Below are positions 1 through 9,579 of a stretch of 48,234 nucleotides of DNA, piece by piece. Numbering within the stretch: position 1 is the first letter of the stretch; every line of letters begins with the position of its first letter. The notes under the pieces are model-generated. The model was not told where the DNA came from. It was given only the letters and a program-made list of their open reading frames with translations, and did not search any database. The stretch lies in NCBI GenBank assembly GCA_017440375.1, contig JAFSHK010000025.1, positions 1 to 48,234 of the forward strand. Reading direction: 5' to 3'. The stretch comes from Lachnospiraceae bacterium (GTDB lineage: Bacteria > Bacillota > Clostridia > Lachnospirales > Lachnospiraceae). The position numbers were made by a program, and so were the translations under genes.

Positions 1-731
1 ATTTTATCGGCTGCTTCCTGTGATATCTGGTAGTATTCCGAGTGCATATGATGTTCTAATATATTATCCACCTTTACCGTACGGAAAGTGCCAAGTCCTA
101 CATGAAGCGTTACATAAGCAATATCAATTCCTTTCGCTTCAATCTTCGCCAGAAGTTCCTGGGTAAAATGAAGGCCTGCTGTCGGTGCAGCCGCCGAGCC
201 TTCGTATTTCGCATATACCGTCTGATATCTGTTTTTGTCCTGTAATTTATGAGTAATATAAGGAGGCAGCGGCATTTCTCCAAGCTTATCCAAGACCTCT
301 TCAAAAATACCTTTGTAATGAAACTGAATCAGTCGATTGCCTTCTTCCACTACCTCTAACACTTCTGCGGTCAGAAGTCCATCGCCAAAAGATAATTTTG
401 CTCCCGGTCTTGCTTTCTTACCGGGTTTTACCAAAGTCTCCCATACATCGTTCTCTTTTCTTTTCAAAAGAAGCACCTCAATGGATGCGCCAGTATCTTC
501 CTTCACACCCATGAGTCTCGCCGGAATAACTTTGGTATTATTCAGTACCAGACAATCTCCCGGATGCAGATAATCGATTACTTCACGAAAAACATGATGT
601 TCCATTTCGCCGGTGTTTTTATTCAGAAGAAGCATTCTGGAACTGGAACGGTCCTCTAGTGGGTCCTGTGCAATCAATTCTTCCGGTAGGTCAAAATAAA
701 AATCTGATGTTTTCAATTCTGTATTCTCCAT
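1..731 (-). CDS. queA: QueA, tRNA queuosine precursor ribosyltransferase-isomerase (3' end outside window)
   Basis: QueA transfers and isomerises the ribosyl part of S-adenosylmethionine onto 7-aminomethyl-7-deazaguanine at tRNA position 34, forming epoxyqueuosine in the cytoplasm. The gene starts at the ATG at 729-731 and runs off the left edge, so about 243 of the usual 340 residues are present. Visible family segments are the N-terminal [18 protein letters not shown], the stretch [13 protein letters not shown], and [14 protein letters not shown] followed by [13 protein letters not shown]. It starts one base after the stop of the aminopeptidase gene, so the two are almost certainly co-transcribed downstream of pheT. 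The reading frame is intact as far as it can be read. Identification is secure; the C-terminus cannot be judged. Confidence 0.95.
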   Translation of the reverse strand, partial: MENTELKTSDFYFDLPEELIAQDPLEDRSSSRMLLLNKNTGEMEHHVFREVIDYLHPGDCLVLNNTKVIPARLMGVKEDTGASIEVLLLKRKENDVWETLVKPGKKARPGAKLSFGDGLLTAEVLEVVEEGNRLIQFHYKGIFEEVLDKLGEMPLPPYITHKLQDKNRYQTVYAKYEGSAAAPTAGLHFTQELLAKIEAKGIDIAYVTLHVGLGTFRTVKVDNILEHHMHSEYYQISQEAADK

Positions 732-732
732 T

Positions 733-2178
733 TTATAATGCCGCATTCTTAAGGAATGCCACATATCCTCTTTTCGCTTCATATACATCGGCTTTGCTGG
801 TTGCTTCCCATGGTGCATGCATGTTCATAACTGCTACGCCACTGTCGATTACATTCATACCGTACAGTGCAAGAATGTACGCAATTGTTCCGCCACCGCC
901 AAGGTCAACCTTACCCAGTTCTGCCGTCTGGAAATTCACCTTTTCTTTCTCTAAAATGGCTCGGATATGAGCCAGATATTCTGCATTAGCATCATTGGAA
1001 CCGGATTTTCCTCTAGACCCCGTGAATTTATTGAATACCATACCGCCACCGAGGAATGCCACATTTTTCTTATCGAAGCTTGCTGCAAAACTTGGATCAT
1101 ATGCACTACTTACATCAGAGGATAACATACAAGATTTTGCAAGGCATCTTCTGACATTCAGTTCGCTATATTCTCCGGTCAAGTTCATCACTTCTGCAAC
1201 CGTATTCTCAAAGAATTTAGAACGCATACCAGTTGCACCAACGCTGCCGATTTCTTCTTTGTCAACAAGAATACAGCATGCCGTTCTGTCAGTTTTGTCA
1301 ACTTCAAGCATTGCCTTCAAGGAAGAAAATGCACAAACTCTGTCGTCCTGTCCATAACCGAGAATCATACTTCTGTCAAAACCTGCTTCTCTTGCTTTTC
1401 CGGCAGGTACTACTTCCAGTTCAGCAGAAATGAAATCCTCTTCATCAATTTCATAGGTATCTTTTAAAATAGCAAGAACACCCTTTTTCACAGCATCTTT
1501 TTCTGCCTTGGCTTCTTCCTTTGTATCTTCATTTTTTCCGGTATCTGCTTCTTCCAGCTTTTTATCAATAATAAGCGGCTTATTTCCGATAACGATATCC
1601 AACGCTTCGCCTTCAATTACTTTGGCTGCTTTTTTCTCAAGCTGTTCCTGCGCTAAATGAATCAACAAATCAGAGATAAAGAATACCGGATCATCTTCGT
1701 TTTCACCAATATTGACTTCAACAGTTGTGCCATCTTTTTTCACAACAACACCATGAATTGCAAGAGGAATGGTCACCCATTGGTATTTCTTCACGCCACC
1801 ATAATAGTGGGTATCCAGATAGGCAAAACCGCCATCCTCATATAATGGATTCTGTTTCACATCCAGACGAGGGGAATCGATATGCGCACCTAAAATGTTC
1901 ATACCTTCGGTCATTGCCTTTTCTCCAATCTGGAACATAACGATTGATTTGTTCATCCATACGGAATAGACTTTATCACCGCATTTCAATGGTTTCTTTT
2001 TTTGAATCAGTGTTTCTAATTCCTGATAGCCCTCTTTTTCAATACGGTTCACAATTGTATCAATACATTCTCTTTCGGTTTTTCCGTTATCCAGAAACTC
2101 CATGTACTCTTTCGCAAAAGCATCCACTTCTTTCAACTGCTTTTCATCATAAGTCTGCCATGTATTTTTATGTTCCAT
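733..2178 (-). CDS. M18-family aminopeptidase (aminopeptidase I type)
   Basis: A cytosolic zinc aminopeptidase of family M18, 481 residues, close to the usual length of bacterial members. Metal-site and catalytic segments are visible: AHIDSPR near residue 98, [14 protein letters not shown] near 300, [10 protein letters not shown] near 350, and the C-terminal [18 protein letters not shown] charged stretch rich in Lys and Glu (about 215-240) looks like a surface loop insertion. GAGGCG five bases before the ATG serves as ribosome-binding site. It follows pheT by 112 bases and abuts queA. The family removes N-terminal amino acids from peptides; the preferred residue cannot be read from sequence. 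The pairing with pheST is probably transcriptional rather than functional. Confidence 0.9.
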   Translation of the reverse strand: MEHKNTWQTYDEKQLKEVDAFAKEYMEFLDNGKTERECIDTIVNRIEKEGYQELETLIQKKKPLKCGDKVYSVWMNKSIVMFQIGEKAMTEGMNILGAHIDSPRLDVKQNPLYEDGGFAYLDTHYYGGVKKYQWVTIPLAIHGVVVKKDGTTVEVNIGENEDDPVFFISDLLIHLAQEQLEKKAAKVIEGEALDIVIGNKPLIIDKKLEEADTGKNEDTKEEAKAEKDAVKKGVLAILKDTYEIDEEDFISAELEVVPAGKAREAGFDRSMILGYGQDDRVCAFSSLKAMLEVDKTDRTACCILVDKEEIGSVGATGMRSKFFENTVAEVMNLTGEYSELNVRRCLAKSCMLSSDVSSAYDPSFAASFDKKNVAFLGGGMVFNKFTGSRGKSGSNDANAEYLAHIRAILEKEKVNFQTAELGKVDLGGGGTIAYILALYGMNVIDSGVAVMNMHAPWEATSKADVYEAKRGYVAFLKNAAL

Positions 2179-2253
2179 TTTTACGCCTCATTTCTACATA
2201 CATTTTTTTCGTACAACGAGTTTGTGTCAAGTGTGCGCAGGCACAAATCTCGC

Positions 2254-2288
2254 ATGGAAAAAATCTTCCATATAAGGATTTTTTCCAT
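2254..2288 (-). terminator. Perfect 12-bp inverted repeat after pheT
   Basis: Arms 2254-2265 and 2277-2288 are exact reverse complements with an 11-base loop, lying 3 bases beyond the pheT stop. There is no U-tract after the stem on the minus strand (GCGAG follows), so it is a poor intrinsic terminator. It may instead be an mRNA-stabilising 3' hairpin or a processing site between pheT and the aminopeptidase gene. Confidence 0.4.
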
Positions 2289-2290
2289 TA

Positions 2291-4648
2291 TTACAATTTC
2301 ATTTTTACTCCAATAGTTTCCAGATTTGCCAGAATCTTATCAATATGGCTCTGTACTTCTTCACCGGTCAAAGTTCTGTCATCCAGACCAAATGAGAATC
2401 TGACAGTAATACTCTTAACGCCCTGAGCATCATAAATATCAATAACAGAAACTTCACGTAATTCTTTAATTCTCAGTTTCTTCCAACAGGTAGAAATCTC
2501 ATCAAATCTGACTCCTTCCGGCATCAAAAGGGAGAGGTCATATTCCATGCTAGGGAATCTGGACGGCTCTGCAAATTCAAGACCGTTAAATTCTACGGCA
2601 AGAAGTTCATCCATATCAATTTCCACACATACAACAACTGCATTCTTCGCAATCTTAGACAGAGTTTTTGGATGTAATGTATTCAATACACCAATTCTCT
2701 TTCCATCTACCATAATCGCAGAAGTATTCTTTGGATGCTGCCATGTATGCTCTACTTCTATTTTGGTATATTCTACTTTTTTGTGTTTTAACTGGCTTAC
2801 AATCGTATTGATTAACTGCACAGCGTTGATATACAGATTCTTTTCTGTTACTTCCTTGCTGTACATAGCAATACCTAGCATACGATGTTCATCTGCTGTC
2901 CCATCTTCTTTTTCTCCAAGAACCGTTCTTCCGATTTCAAAAATGCCAAAAGACGGCTTATAATTACGATTATTATAAACAATCGGTAAAAAGCTCTGGA
3001 ATAAACTAGTTCTGAGAATACCGTTATCATCTGCATTGCCCAGAATGCGCACATTTTCTTCCGGCGCAAGTCCGAGGTTCTTGAGTGCATCCGGATCACA
3101 CCATACTCTTGTGTGGATTTCATTCATAGCATATGTTTTAACTAACAAATCTTTAATCTGGTTCTCTTCTTTTCTACGCTCTGTTGTTTTCGCAGGAAGA
3201 AGCGGAGATAAAGTCGTCTTAATTTCAAAGTTATCATAGCCATAAATACGGGTAATTTCTTCAATAATGTCGGCCTTCATGCTGACATCCTTTGTTCCAC
3301 GCCAGCTAGGAACCTTCGTCACAAAACTTTCACCATTCTGTGTTGTCTCGAAACCAAGCTGCTCTAAAGTAGTTTTGATTCGTTCACAGGAAATATCAAT
3401 ACCGGTATATCTGTCTACGAATGGTTTATCAAAGCTTACCTCAATTTCCGGATATTTATACTGATAAACATCGGTAATCTGGCTTGCACATTCGCAATCC
3501 GGATCAATGTCCTTAATCAATTTAATGAATCGTTTCACTGCCTGCATGGTCATTTCCGGATCAAGAGTCTTCTCATAACGTGCAGATGCATCGGTACGAT
3601 GTGCCATTCTTGCAGCAGATTTTCTAATGCTGACAGCATCAAAGTTCGCAGATTCCAGTACAACAGAATTGGTATCATCTACGATTTCACTGTCAAGACC
3701 GCCCATAATACCAGCGATTGCTACCGGTGTATCGTTGTCATAAATCATCAAAGTATCTGTTGTAATATCACGCTCTACACCATCCAGTGTTGTGAATTTA
3801 ATATCTTCCTTCGGTGTATCTACGACAATCTTGCCAATCTTATTGCCATCAAAAGCATGAGTCGGCTGTCCTAATTCCAGCATAATATAGTTTGTTAAGT
3901 CAGCAAGCAGATTGATGGCTCTTGTTCCACAGTAATACAGACGAATCTGCATTTCCATAGGACTTACTTTTTTGGTTACATTCTCAATACGAACGCTAGT
4001 GTAACGGTAAGCAAGTTCATTGCGAAGTTCAACTGCTACTTTGGCATCTCCTGTATACGGATTTTCCATAATCTCAAGCGGTTTAATCTGCTGACCTGTC
4101 AAAGCAGCAAATTCACGCGCCATACCATAGTGTCCCCATAAATCAGGTCTGTTAGTCAAAGACTTGTTATCTACTTCAAAAATAATATCCTCAATTGGGA
4201 AAATTTCTTTCAAATCCGTTCCGTTTATAAGTGCAGGGTCTAATTCCATGATACCGGAATGTTCCTCAGAAATACCAAGTTCTTTGGCAGAACAACACAT
4301 ACCGTTAGAAACCTGACCACGCAATTTAGCCGGTTTGATTTTAATTTCTCCTACCTGGCCACCTACTTTACAGAAAGCAGTCTTAATACCTGCTCTCGCA
4401 TTCGGTGCACCGCAGACAACATCATAAATGGCATCTCCTCCATCTACTTTTAAAAGATGAAGATGATCAGAATCCGGATGTTCTTCGCAAGAAAGGATTT
4501 CACCAACAACGACATCTTTAATATCTTTTCCTTTATATTCAATTCCTTCCACTTCTGCTGTGGATAATGTAAATCTGTGTATTAATTTCTCAAGATCCTG
4601 ACCTTCTAAGTCCACAAAATCTTTGATCCAATTCATTGATACGAACAC
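2291..4648 (-). CDS. pheT: Phenylalanyl-tRNA synthetase beta subunit
   Basis: The beta subunit of the (alpha-beta)2 phenylalanyl-tRNA synthetase, which charges tRNA-Phe. Length is 785 residues, typical of bacterial PheT. Domain order is visible: N-terminal B1 and tRNA-binding OB-fold region (VVVGEILSCEEHPDSDHLHL, about 46-65), the B3/B4 editing region with ESANFDAVSIRKSAARMAHR near 330, the B5 region, the catalytic-like core, and the C-terminal ferredoxin-like anticodon-binding domain ending GEEVQSHIDKILANLE. The start is a GTG at 4646-4648, chosen because AGGAGG lies eight bases upstream; an in-frame ATG four codons later is the alternative. It follows pheS by 12 bases and shares its T-box control. 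Confidence 0.97.
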   Translation of the reverse strand: MFVSMNWIKDFVDLEGQDLEKLIHRFTLSTAEVEGIEYKGKDIKDVVVGEILSCEEHPDSDHLHLLKVDGGDAIYDVVCGAPNARAGIKTAFCKVGGQVGEIKIKPAKLRGQVSNGMCCSAKELGISEEHSGIMELDPALINGTDLKEIFPIEDIIFEVDNKSLTNRPDLWGHYGMAREFAALTGQQIKPLEIMENPYTGDAKVAVELRNELAYRYTSVRIENVTKKVSPMEMQIRLYYCGTRAINLLADLTNYIMLELGQPTHAFDGNKIGKIVVDTPKEDIKFTTLDGVERDITTDTLMIYDNDTPVAIAGIMGGLDSEIVDDTNSVVLESANFDAVSIRKSAARMAHRTDASARYEKTLDPEMTMQAVKRFIKLIKDIDPDCECASQITDVYQYKYPEIEVSFDKPFVDRYTGIDISCERIKTTLEQLGFETTQNGESFVTKVPSWRGTKDVSMKADIIEEITRIYGYDNFEIKTTLSPLLPAKTTERRKEENQIKDLLVKTYAMNEIHTRVWCDPDALKNLGLAPEENVRILGNADDNGILRTSLFQSFLPIVYNNRNYKPSFGIFEIGRTVLGEKEDGTADEHRMLGIAMYSKEVTEKNLYINAVQLINTIVSQLKHKKVEYTKIEVEHTWQHPKNTSAIMVDGKRIGVLNTLHPKTLSKIAKNAVVVCVEIDMDELLAVEFNGLEFAEPSRFPSMEYDLSLLMPEGVRFDEISTCWKKLRIKELREVSVIDIYDAQGVKSITVRFSFGLDDRTLTGEEVQSHIDKILANLETIGVKMKL

Positions 4649-4660
4649 GTTATCTACCTC

Positions 4661-5725
4661 CTATTTACTTACAAACTGGGATAATGCATTTAAATCACCC
4701 TCGTTGAATACACGAATATCTTTTACACCGTACTTCATCATAGCTAGTCGTGTAAGACCAAGACCAAATGCGAATCCTGTATATTTGTCAGGTTCTTCTT
4801 CTGTATTGATACCGCCATATTTCAATACATTCGGATGAATCATACCGCATGGACAAAGCTCAAGCCAACCGGAATTCTTACAGGATGGACAACCATCACC
4901 ACCGCAGATAAGGCACTGGATATCTAACTCAAAGCCCGGTTCCACGAACGGGAAAAAGCCCGGACGAAGTCTTACGGTTACATCTCTTTCAAACACCTCA
5001 GACAACATTGTTTTCATAAAGTAAATCAAGTTAGAAATAGAAATATTTTTGTCAATCATAATACCTTCCATCTGGAAGAACGTATTTTCATGACAGGCAT
5101 CAATTGCTTCATTACGGAAGCATCTTCCCGGAAATACCGCTCTGATAGGACGGTCTTTTTCCTTCAACGCCTTACCATATTTCATCATAATCGCATTCTG
5201 TGCTGCGGATGTATGACTCTTTAACAACTGATTTTTGCTGGATAAATAATAAGTATCCTGCATATCTCTTGCCGGATGAAATTTCGGAATATTTAAAGCT
5301 TCGAAACAGTGATAATCATCAACAATTTCATTATAATCTTCTACATCAAATCCCATAGATTCGAAAATATCTTCCAATTCTCTCTGCACCAAAGTAATCG
5401 GATGATAAGAACCACATGGGTTCTCTGTCGGAAGAGATTCGTCATAAGCTTCTGCCGCGTTAATCATTCTTTCTTCTTCTGCACGAACCAGTTCTTCTTT
5501 TTTGCTTTCAAAACGGGATGTTACATCCTGTTTAAAAGTATTAATCATCTGTCCTGCTTCTTTTTTCTGTTCTACCGGAATTTTGCCGAGTTCTTTCATT
5601 AACTCTGCAATCTGACCTTTTTTGCCCATATAGTCAAGGCGCAATGTTTCTAAAGCTGTTAAATCGGTTACTTTAGAAAGGTCTTCTCCAAACTGTTCTG
5701 TGAGCTTTTGAATTTTCTCTTTCAT
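4661..5725 (-). CDS. pheS: Phenylalanyl-tRNA synthetase alpha subunit
   Basis: Catalytic alpha subunit of phenylalanyl-tRNA synthetase, 354 residues. The N-terminal coiled coil (about 1-85) is followed by the class II core: NPCGSYHPITLVQRELEDIF near 100, motif 2-like FRNEAIDACHENTFFQMEG near 205, and motif 3-like FAFGLGLTRLAMMKYGVKDI near 325. A CxxC pair of knuckles (CLICGGDGCPSC, followed later by CPCG) lies near 275, a form I associate with clostridial PheS proteins. GAGG precedes the ATG by about ten bases. The gene sits downstream of a T-box leader and an unusual hairpin array, so its expression should respond to uncharged tRNA-Phe. Confidence 0.97.
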   Translation of the reverse strand: MKEKIQKLTEQFGEDLSKVTDLTALETLRLDYMGKKGQIAELMKELGKIPVEQKKEAGQMINTFKQDVTSRFESKKEELVRAEEERMINAAEAYDESLPTENPCGSYHPITLVQRELEDIFESMGFDVEDYNEIVDDYHCFEALNIPKFHPARDMQDTYYLSSKNQLLKSHTSAAQNAIMMKYGKALKEKDRPIRAVFPGRCFRNEAIDACHENTFFQMEGIMIDKNISISNLIYFMKTMLSEVFERDVTVRLRPGFFPFVEPGFELDIQCLICGGDGCPSCKNSGWLELCPCGMIHPNVLKYGGINTEEEPDKYTGFAFGLGLTRLAMMKYGVKDIRVFNEGDLNALSQFVSK

Positions 5726-5772
5726 TACTCTTTTTCCTCATCTTTCTTAATTAAAATACCTCTGGAATAACA

Positions 5773-5950
5773 AAGTGGACAAGTCCACTTCAACTCCCTA
5801 AATCCCTCATTCATGAGGGACTTGCTCCACTTTGCGAGCCGAGCACGGTCAGCTTTGCTGACATATCCTTTTCGTGCGAGTGTTCATCCTTAGCGGAGCG
5901 TTTTTTGTTGTATAGGTAAGTTCATAGAACTTTCCTATACAACAAAAAAA
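5773..5950. repeat. Array of four perfect hairpins in the pheS leader
   Basis: Between the T-box terminator and pheS lie four separate inverted repeats: AAGTGGAC/GTCCACTT at 5773-5790, TCCCTCAT/ATGAGGGA at 5803-5820, GTCAGC/GCTGAC at 5848-5862, and a long stem at 5901-5949. The long stem pairs GTTGTATAGG with CCTATACAAC and AAGTTC with GAACTT around an ATA loop, with one T-T mismatch, and flanking T and A tracts extend it. No reading frame of note crosses it. The compact tandem palindromes look like a REP- or MITE-like insertion, but no copy is seen elsewhere in the window and no target duplication is obvious. Confidence 0.6.
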
Positions 5951-5975
5951 ATCCCATGTGTCTAAACACATGGGA
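5944..5975 (-). terminator. T-box terminator hairpin
   Basis: On the minus strand a perfect 10-bp stem (arms 5952-5961 and 5966-5975, loop CTAA on the plus strand) is followed by eight U residues. It lies directly after the antiterminator sequence and is the classical readthrough-controlled terminator of a T-box leader. Confidence 0.92.
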
Positions 5976-6230
5976 CGAAATCTTCCGCGGTACCACCCAA
6001 GTTCCTGCTATTTTGATTGCTCACCCTAGAAATTTCTGCAATGAATCAAAACAACAGACTCTCATTTTGCGTAACGTGCTTCTGCGTCTTAAACTACTCA
6101 ACCCTTAGGTCTTTCCTCTAAGCAGCTCCGGTGGGAAATTCAAATCATTATCTGAACTTAAGGAAGCTTACAGCCGATGACTTCCTCTCTCTGCAAGAAA
6201 ACAATGCTCTACTGACACCATCTATGCCTT
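5976..6230 (-). promoter_or_regulatory. T-box riboswitch controlling pheST
   Basis: The minus-strand leader carries the hallmark T-box sequence GGGTGGTACCGCGG (5985-5998), whose TGG bulge pairs with the NCCA end of uncharged tRNA. The 5' part has the AG-bulge-like AGAGAGG and a distal loop region of Stem I (around 6165-6200). UUC phenylalanine codons occur on the 3' side of Stem I, at GTTCAG and AATTTCCC; I cannot decide by eye which is the specifier. The genes downstream are pheS and pheT, consistent with a tRNA-Phe-responsive T-box. Stem III falls roughly at 6090-6140. The 5' boundary is approximate. Confidence 0.93.
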
Positions 6231-6235
6231 TTTCT

Positions 6236-6264
6236 ATAAAACATCAATCTTTTCATCACGACAA
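6236..6264 (-). promoter_or_regulatory. Candidate promoter for the T-box-pheST transcript
   Basis: On the minus strand TTGTCG (6259-6264) and TTTTAT (6236-6241) are separated by 17 bases. Each hexamer matches the consensus at four of six positions. The position is right for a transcript starting just before Stem I. A weak call. Confidence 0.4.
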
Positions 6265-6286
6265 AGATTGACTATTACTTGATATT

Positions 6287-7144
6287 TTAGTGATTTTTGC
6301 CGGACTTGTCAAGCCATCCAAACAGGAATTTGTACACCGGGCCAAAATAACGATTGATATGTGCTCCTATCATAAGAATATACATCATCAGGTAAAACCA
6401 GAACATCATAATGACAACCGTTGTAAGATTCCCGTAAGTCCCAAACCCATTATAATGATCCACATAAATGGAAAAAGCGTAAGAGGCCGCACTCCACACT
6501 ACCGCTGCAAAAGCCGCACCGGGAAGTTGTCTTTTAAACCTAAGCTTAATTCCCGGAACAAACGCATAAATCATACCAAAAATCAAAGTTAACAATATCC
6601 ATGAAAACAAAAAACGAAAATGCATAATGAATTGTACCAGTATCTGCAATTGCGGAAAATCATGTAATGCAATGTTTACGATAACATTCCCAAATACCAT
6701 AATAATCATGGAAATAATAATTGCCACTAACATAATGACGGTGTAAAAACAGGCAATCGTCCGAAGTAACAAATATCCTCTTTTTTCTTCGAAATCATTT
6801 ACCTCATTCAATCCCTGTATCAAAGCAAGCATTGCTTTTCCTGCCGACCAAATCGTTACAATTACAAATACGGTAATCGTTCCTGCTGACCGTTCATACA
6901 CATCATGCACTACCTGTTCGACAAATCCATTCATCGCATTAGGTGTCACCTGCATAATCATCGTAATCAAATTTTCTGCGGTAAGCGGTGTATATGGCAA
7001 GATAGCGCAAAGTGCCATCAATAACGGAATAATCGACAAAAACAAGAAAAATGCCGCGCTGGCCGCAAAAGAACTGATGTTTTTCCTTGTCATTTGTCTG
7101 GAAAAATCTCTGAATATATAATACAATCTGGTTGCTGTTCTCAT
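6287..7144 (-). CDS. YihY/BrkB-family inner membrane protein
   Basis: A 285-residue polytopic membrane protein of the YihY (UPF0761) family; no biochemical role is firmly established for the family. The N-terminal motif KNISSFAASAAFFLFLSIIP (about 20-40) and later hydrophobic stretches give about six membrane segments, with the family motif YGNLTTVVIMMFWFYLMMY near 240-260. The start is taken as the ATG at 7142-7144, which overlaps the TGA stop of the SpoIID-like gene as ATGA and has GAGGTG just upstream; a TTG five codons earlier would give 290 residues. The overlap points to translational coupling with the upstream gene. Confidence 0.85.
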   Translation of the reverse strand: MRTATRLYYIFRDFSRQMTRKNISSFAASAAFFLFLSIIPLLMALCAILPYTPLTAENLITMIMQVTPNAMNGFVEQVVHDVYERSAGTITVFVIVTIWSAGKAMLALIQGLNEVNDFEEKRGYLLLRTIACFYTVIMLVAIIISMIIMVFGNVIVNIALHDFPQLQILVQFIMHFRFLFSWILLTLIFGMIYAFVPGIKLRFKRQLPGAAFAAVVWSAASYAFSIYVDHYNGFGTYGNLTTVVIMMFWFYLMMYILMIGAHINRYFGPVYKFLFGWLDKSGKNH

Positions 7145-9426
7145 TCCTGCACCTCGCAATCCGCAAAAAAGGTTCCTAATATCTCTTGGTAACGATACCC
7201 TAATTTTCCCATGGCTTTTGCCCCATTTTGTGACATACCTACTCCATGACCATATCCACCACCAAGTAATTTATATCCTATCACTTCTTCACCGGATTTT
7301 CCAGTTTCTATGATAAAGAAACCGCTCGGCAACAGAGTTCCCGGTACAGTAATACTTCCATCCTGTCTGATTACTTCACTATCTCCGTCACACAAAACAC
7401 TTCGGATATTGTATTCGGAAATTACTTTAATCGTTGCCCTGCTACCTGTAATCACCAATTCGTCTGCCACACCGCCTACGCCTCTTTTTTCTATCTGAAT
7501 ATTTTTTATTTCTCCGATTTCTTCAATCGGTTCCGAGACATAATAGGCACTTTCACCTTCTCCTACTTGTTTCAAAATAAGGCTTGCATTGGCCTGATAG
7601 CGACTTTGTATTCTGGAAAGTATCTTTTTTGCATCAAGCTCTTTTATTTCATAAGTCCAACGATACCACGGCTCATCTTTCTCAAAATCCAACTCATCTA
7701 CTGTTTGAATGAAAGCTGCAAAATTCTCCTCCTGTGTCATGTCCTGCGCCGACAATGTATTATTACTTTCCATTCCTTGCTCGTTATCCGCCACAGTGAT
7801 ATCTGCTGCATTATTCTCCTCACCTGCCAACTGTTTCGCATATTTTCCCGCGAGGATATAAGAAACATCCTGCTCACTTCCACTTTTCCAAACATTCGCA
7901 TCTGTCCCATACCCACAAGAAGTAGAATAATAATAATTTTGCGCAAGTTCCTCTCCGTAGTACAACATCATTCCTGTCGTTTCTTTTACGGCAGTTGTCG
8001 TTGCTGCATTCTCGGAAATATTATGGTATACCTGATATGCTGTCGTATCATCCAAATGCGCACCATATTCGCCAAGTCCCGCCTGCAAAATATAACGATA
8101 GGCATAGGTTCTGGCACAAACCGCTTGCGCTTTTAAAGCTTCCAGCGGATAAGATGCCGGCATTTCACTCGGCACTACCGCATACAAATATTCTTCTAAT
8201 GGTAATTCATTCACAATAATCATACCCTGTTTTGTTTTACAAAATTCCAGTTTTCCACGGAAAGCATTATCCGCCTTATCCACACCATCAATTTGAAGCA
8301 TCACTTTATCCGTTAATGCCTGTGCCTGAAAAGAAATTCGCTCTCCTTCCTCTAATCCTCTTGCCGTAACAGTAATTTCTTCTCCATCTGCCAAAACCGT
8401 TGCTTCTTCATAGTAATACGTTCCGTCTGCCGTATTTTTCAGCAAAACACGTATCTGGTCAAGTTCTCCTTCTCGTGCTACAAGTGCAGCACATATTTTA
8501 TCTTTCCAGATAACAAAATCGGTATAATCATAACCTAACATCAGATCCTCTTTGCCTTGATTTTCCAAAGTCCCAAACAACTTATACACTTCCAGATTAT
8601 CTGCTATTTCATAAGTACCATACCCCTCTACTTCTATTTCGTTATCCGACACACTGAGTAACTTGCCACGAATTTTATCTGATTTTACCTGCACTTCAAT
8701 AAGCTTTCCATTTTCAAAAGTCAAATCCGCTATCTGTTCCCGTTCTGCCGGGTTCTCCCCATTCACTTGAAACATCACATGATGATAAAAACAATCCATG
8801 ACTCCTTCCGTAGACTCCATAACCCATACGTTTTCCAGAATCGTTCTCTCATCAAGCTTACGCACACTTGTTAAAAGCTGTCCTCCCTTTACATACACTT
8901 CTTCTTTGCAAAAAAAGGAATGTTCAAAGGAAGACGAGCAATAGCTATACTCACTATTTTGAGTATATAGTTTCTTTTCCTGCTCATCGACTTGCAAAAT
9001 AAATATAGTAGTTTTCCAAATAGAAGAATCTGTATCATAATGCGCAAGTATGAATTGATATGCCGCATACCAATCTTCTTTTAACATGGCAAAAGAACCT
9101 TCATATTTCTCTGCAAAATCCGGAATTCCTTTTTCTGTACCACCAATTTGTTCATAAAGAGCCTTATATTGATTATATGTAAAATATGTTTCTTGCTCTG
9201 TCTCATCATTGGTAGTCATCTCTTGATTACTTTCAGCAAAAATCATTTCCACATCCACTGGCATCTCCAATGCTTCCAGCAAAATCCGCACATCTTCTAC
9301 TGTAATTTTTTCTCCTTCCGGTACTTCTTTTCTACTTTCCTGCTGATGCAGCCACAGACAAAAAAGAAATACCAGTCCTGCCAAAATACAAAACAGCTTC
9401 CCGATATTACGAAACTTTTCATTCAT
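7141..9426 (-). CDS. SpoIID/LytB-domain protein with long extracytoplasmic region
   Basis: A membrane-anchored wall protein of 761 residues, far longer than SpoIID itself (about 340). One transmembrane or signal segment lies at about 8-25 (LFCILAGLVFLFCLWL). Residues 30-360 are an extracytoplasmic region I do not recognise, with several beta-rich stretches. The SpoIID domain begins near 385 (FRGKLEFCKTKQGMIIVNEL) and includes VVPSEMPASYPLEALKAQAV, YYYSTSCGYGTDANVW and the closing GGGYGHGVGMSQNGAKAMG. SpoIID acts as a lytic transglycosylase on denuded glycan during engulfment; LytB-type relatives modify wall hydrolysis in growing cells. GGGGAG lies eight bases before the ATG. The gene overlaps the YihY-family gene by four bases. 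Whether this copy acts in sporulation is undecided. Confidence 0.85.
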   Translation of the reverse strand: MNEKFRNIGKLFCILAGLVFLFCLWLHQQESRKEVPEGEKITVEDVRILLEALEMPVDVEMIFAESNQEMTTNDETEQETYFTYNQYKALYEQIGGTEKGIPDFAEKYEGSFAMLKEDWYAAYQFILAHYDTDSSIWKTTIFILQVDEQEKKLYTQNSEYSYCSSSFEHSFFCKEEVYVKGGQLLTSVRKLDERTILENVWVMESTEGVMDCFYHHVMFQVNGENPAEREQIADLTFENGKLIEVQVKSDKIRGKLLSVSDNEIEVEGYGTYEIADNLEVYKLFGTLENQGKEDLMLGYDYTDFVIWKDKICAALVAREGELDQIRVLLKNTADGTYYYEEATVLADGEEITVTARGLEEGERISFQAQALTDKVMLQIDGVDKADNAFRGKLEFCKTKQGMIIVNELPLEEYLYAVVPSEMPASYPLEALKAQAVCARTYAYRYILQAGLGEYGAHLDDTTAYQVYHNISENAATTTAVKETTGMMLYYGEELAQNYYYSTSCGYGTDANVWKSGSEQDVSYILAGKYAKQLAGEENNAADITVADNEQGMESNNTLSAQDMTQEENFAAFIQTVDELDFEKDEPWYRWTYEIKELDAKKILSRIQSRYQANASLILKQVGEGESAYYVSEPIEEIGEIKNIQIEKRGVGGVADELVITGSRATIKVISEYNIRSVLCDGDSEVIRQDGSITVPGTLLPSGFFIIETGKSGEEVIGYKLLGGGYGHGVGMSQNGAKAMGKLGYRYQEILGTFFADCEVQE

Positions 9427-9540
9427 TCAATTTACTCCCCACATAAATATACTTCTCTAGGTAATTGCGAAACTCATATTTACTTTGTAGAAATTGTACA
9501 TAATTAACAAACCACCGCAGGCACGCTTGTTTTATCAGAA

Positions 9541-9577
9541 AAGAAAAAGCAGCCAAAACTGACTGCTTTTTCTTTCG
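9541..9577 (-). terminator. Intrinsic terminator after 6S RNA
   Basis: The stem pairs AGAAAAAGCAG with CTGCTTTTTCT around a short loop, and a T-rich run follows on both strands. On the minus strand it ends the 6S RNA transcript, and any readthrough from the ABC permease gene. It is nearly symmetric and so may act in both directions. Confidence 0.8.
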
Positions 9578-9579
9578 TA

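Noticed and set aside
1944..2426. Plus-strand 160-codon frame across the aminopeptidase-pheT gap
   Set aside because: It runs antisense to two well-identified genes and encodes no recognisable protein.
5309..5602. Plus-strand open frame opposite pheS
   Set aside because: Shadow of pheS, low-complexity Phe/Ser-rich product without ribosome-binding site or family resemblance.
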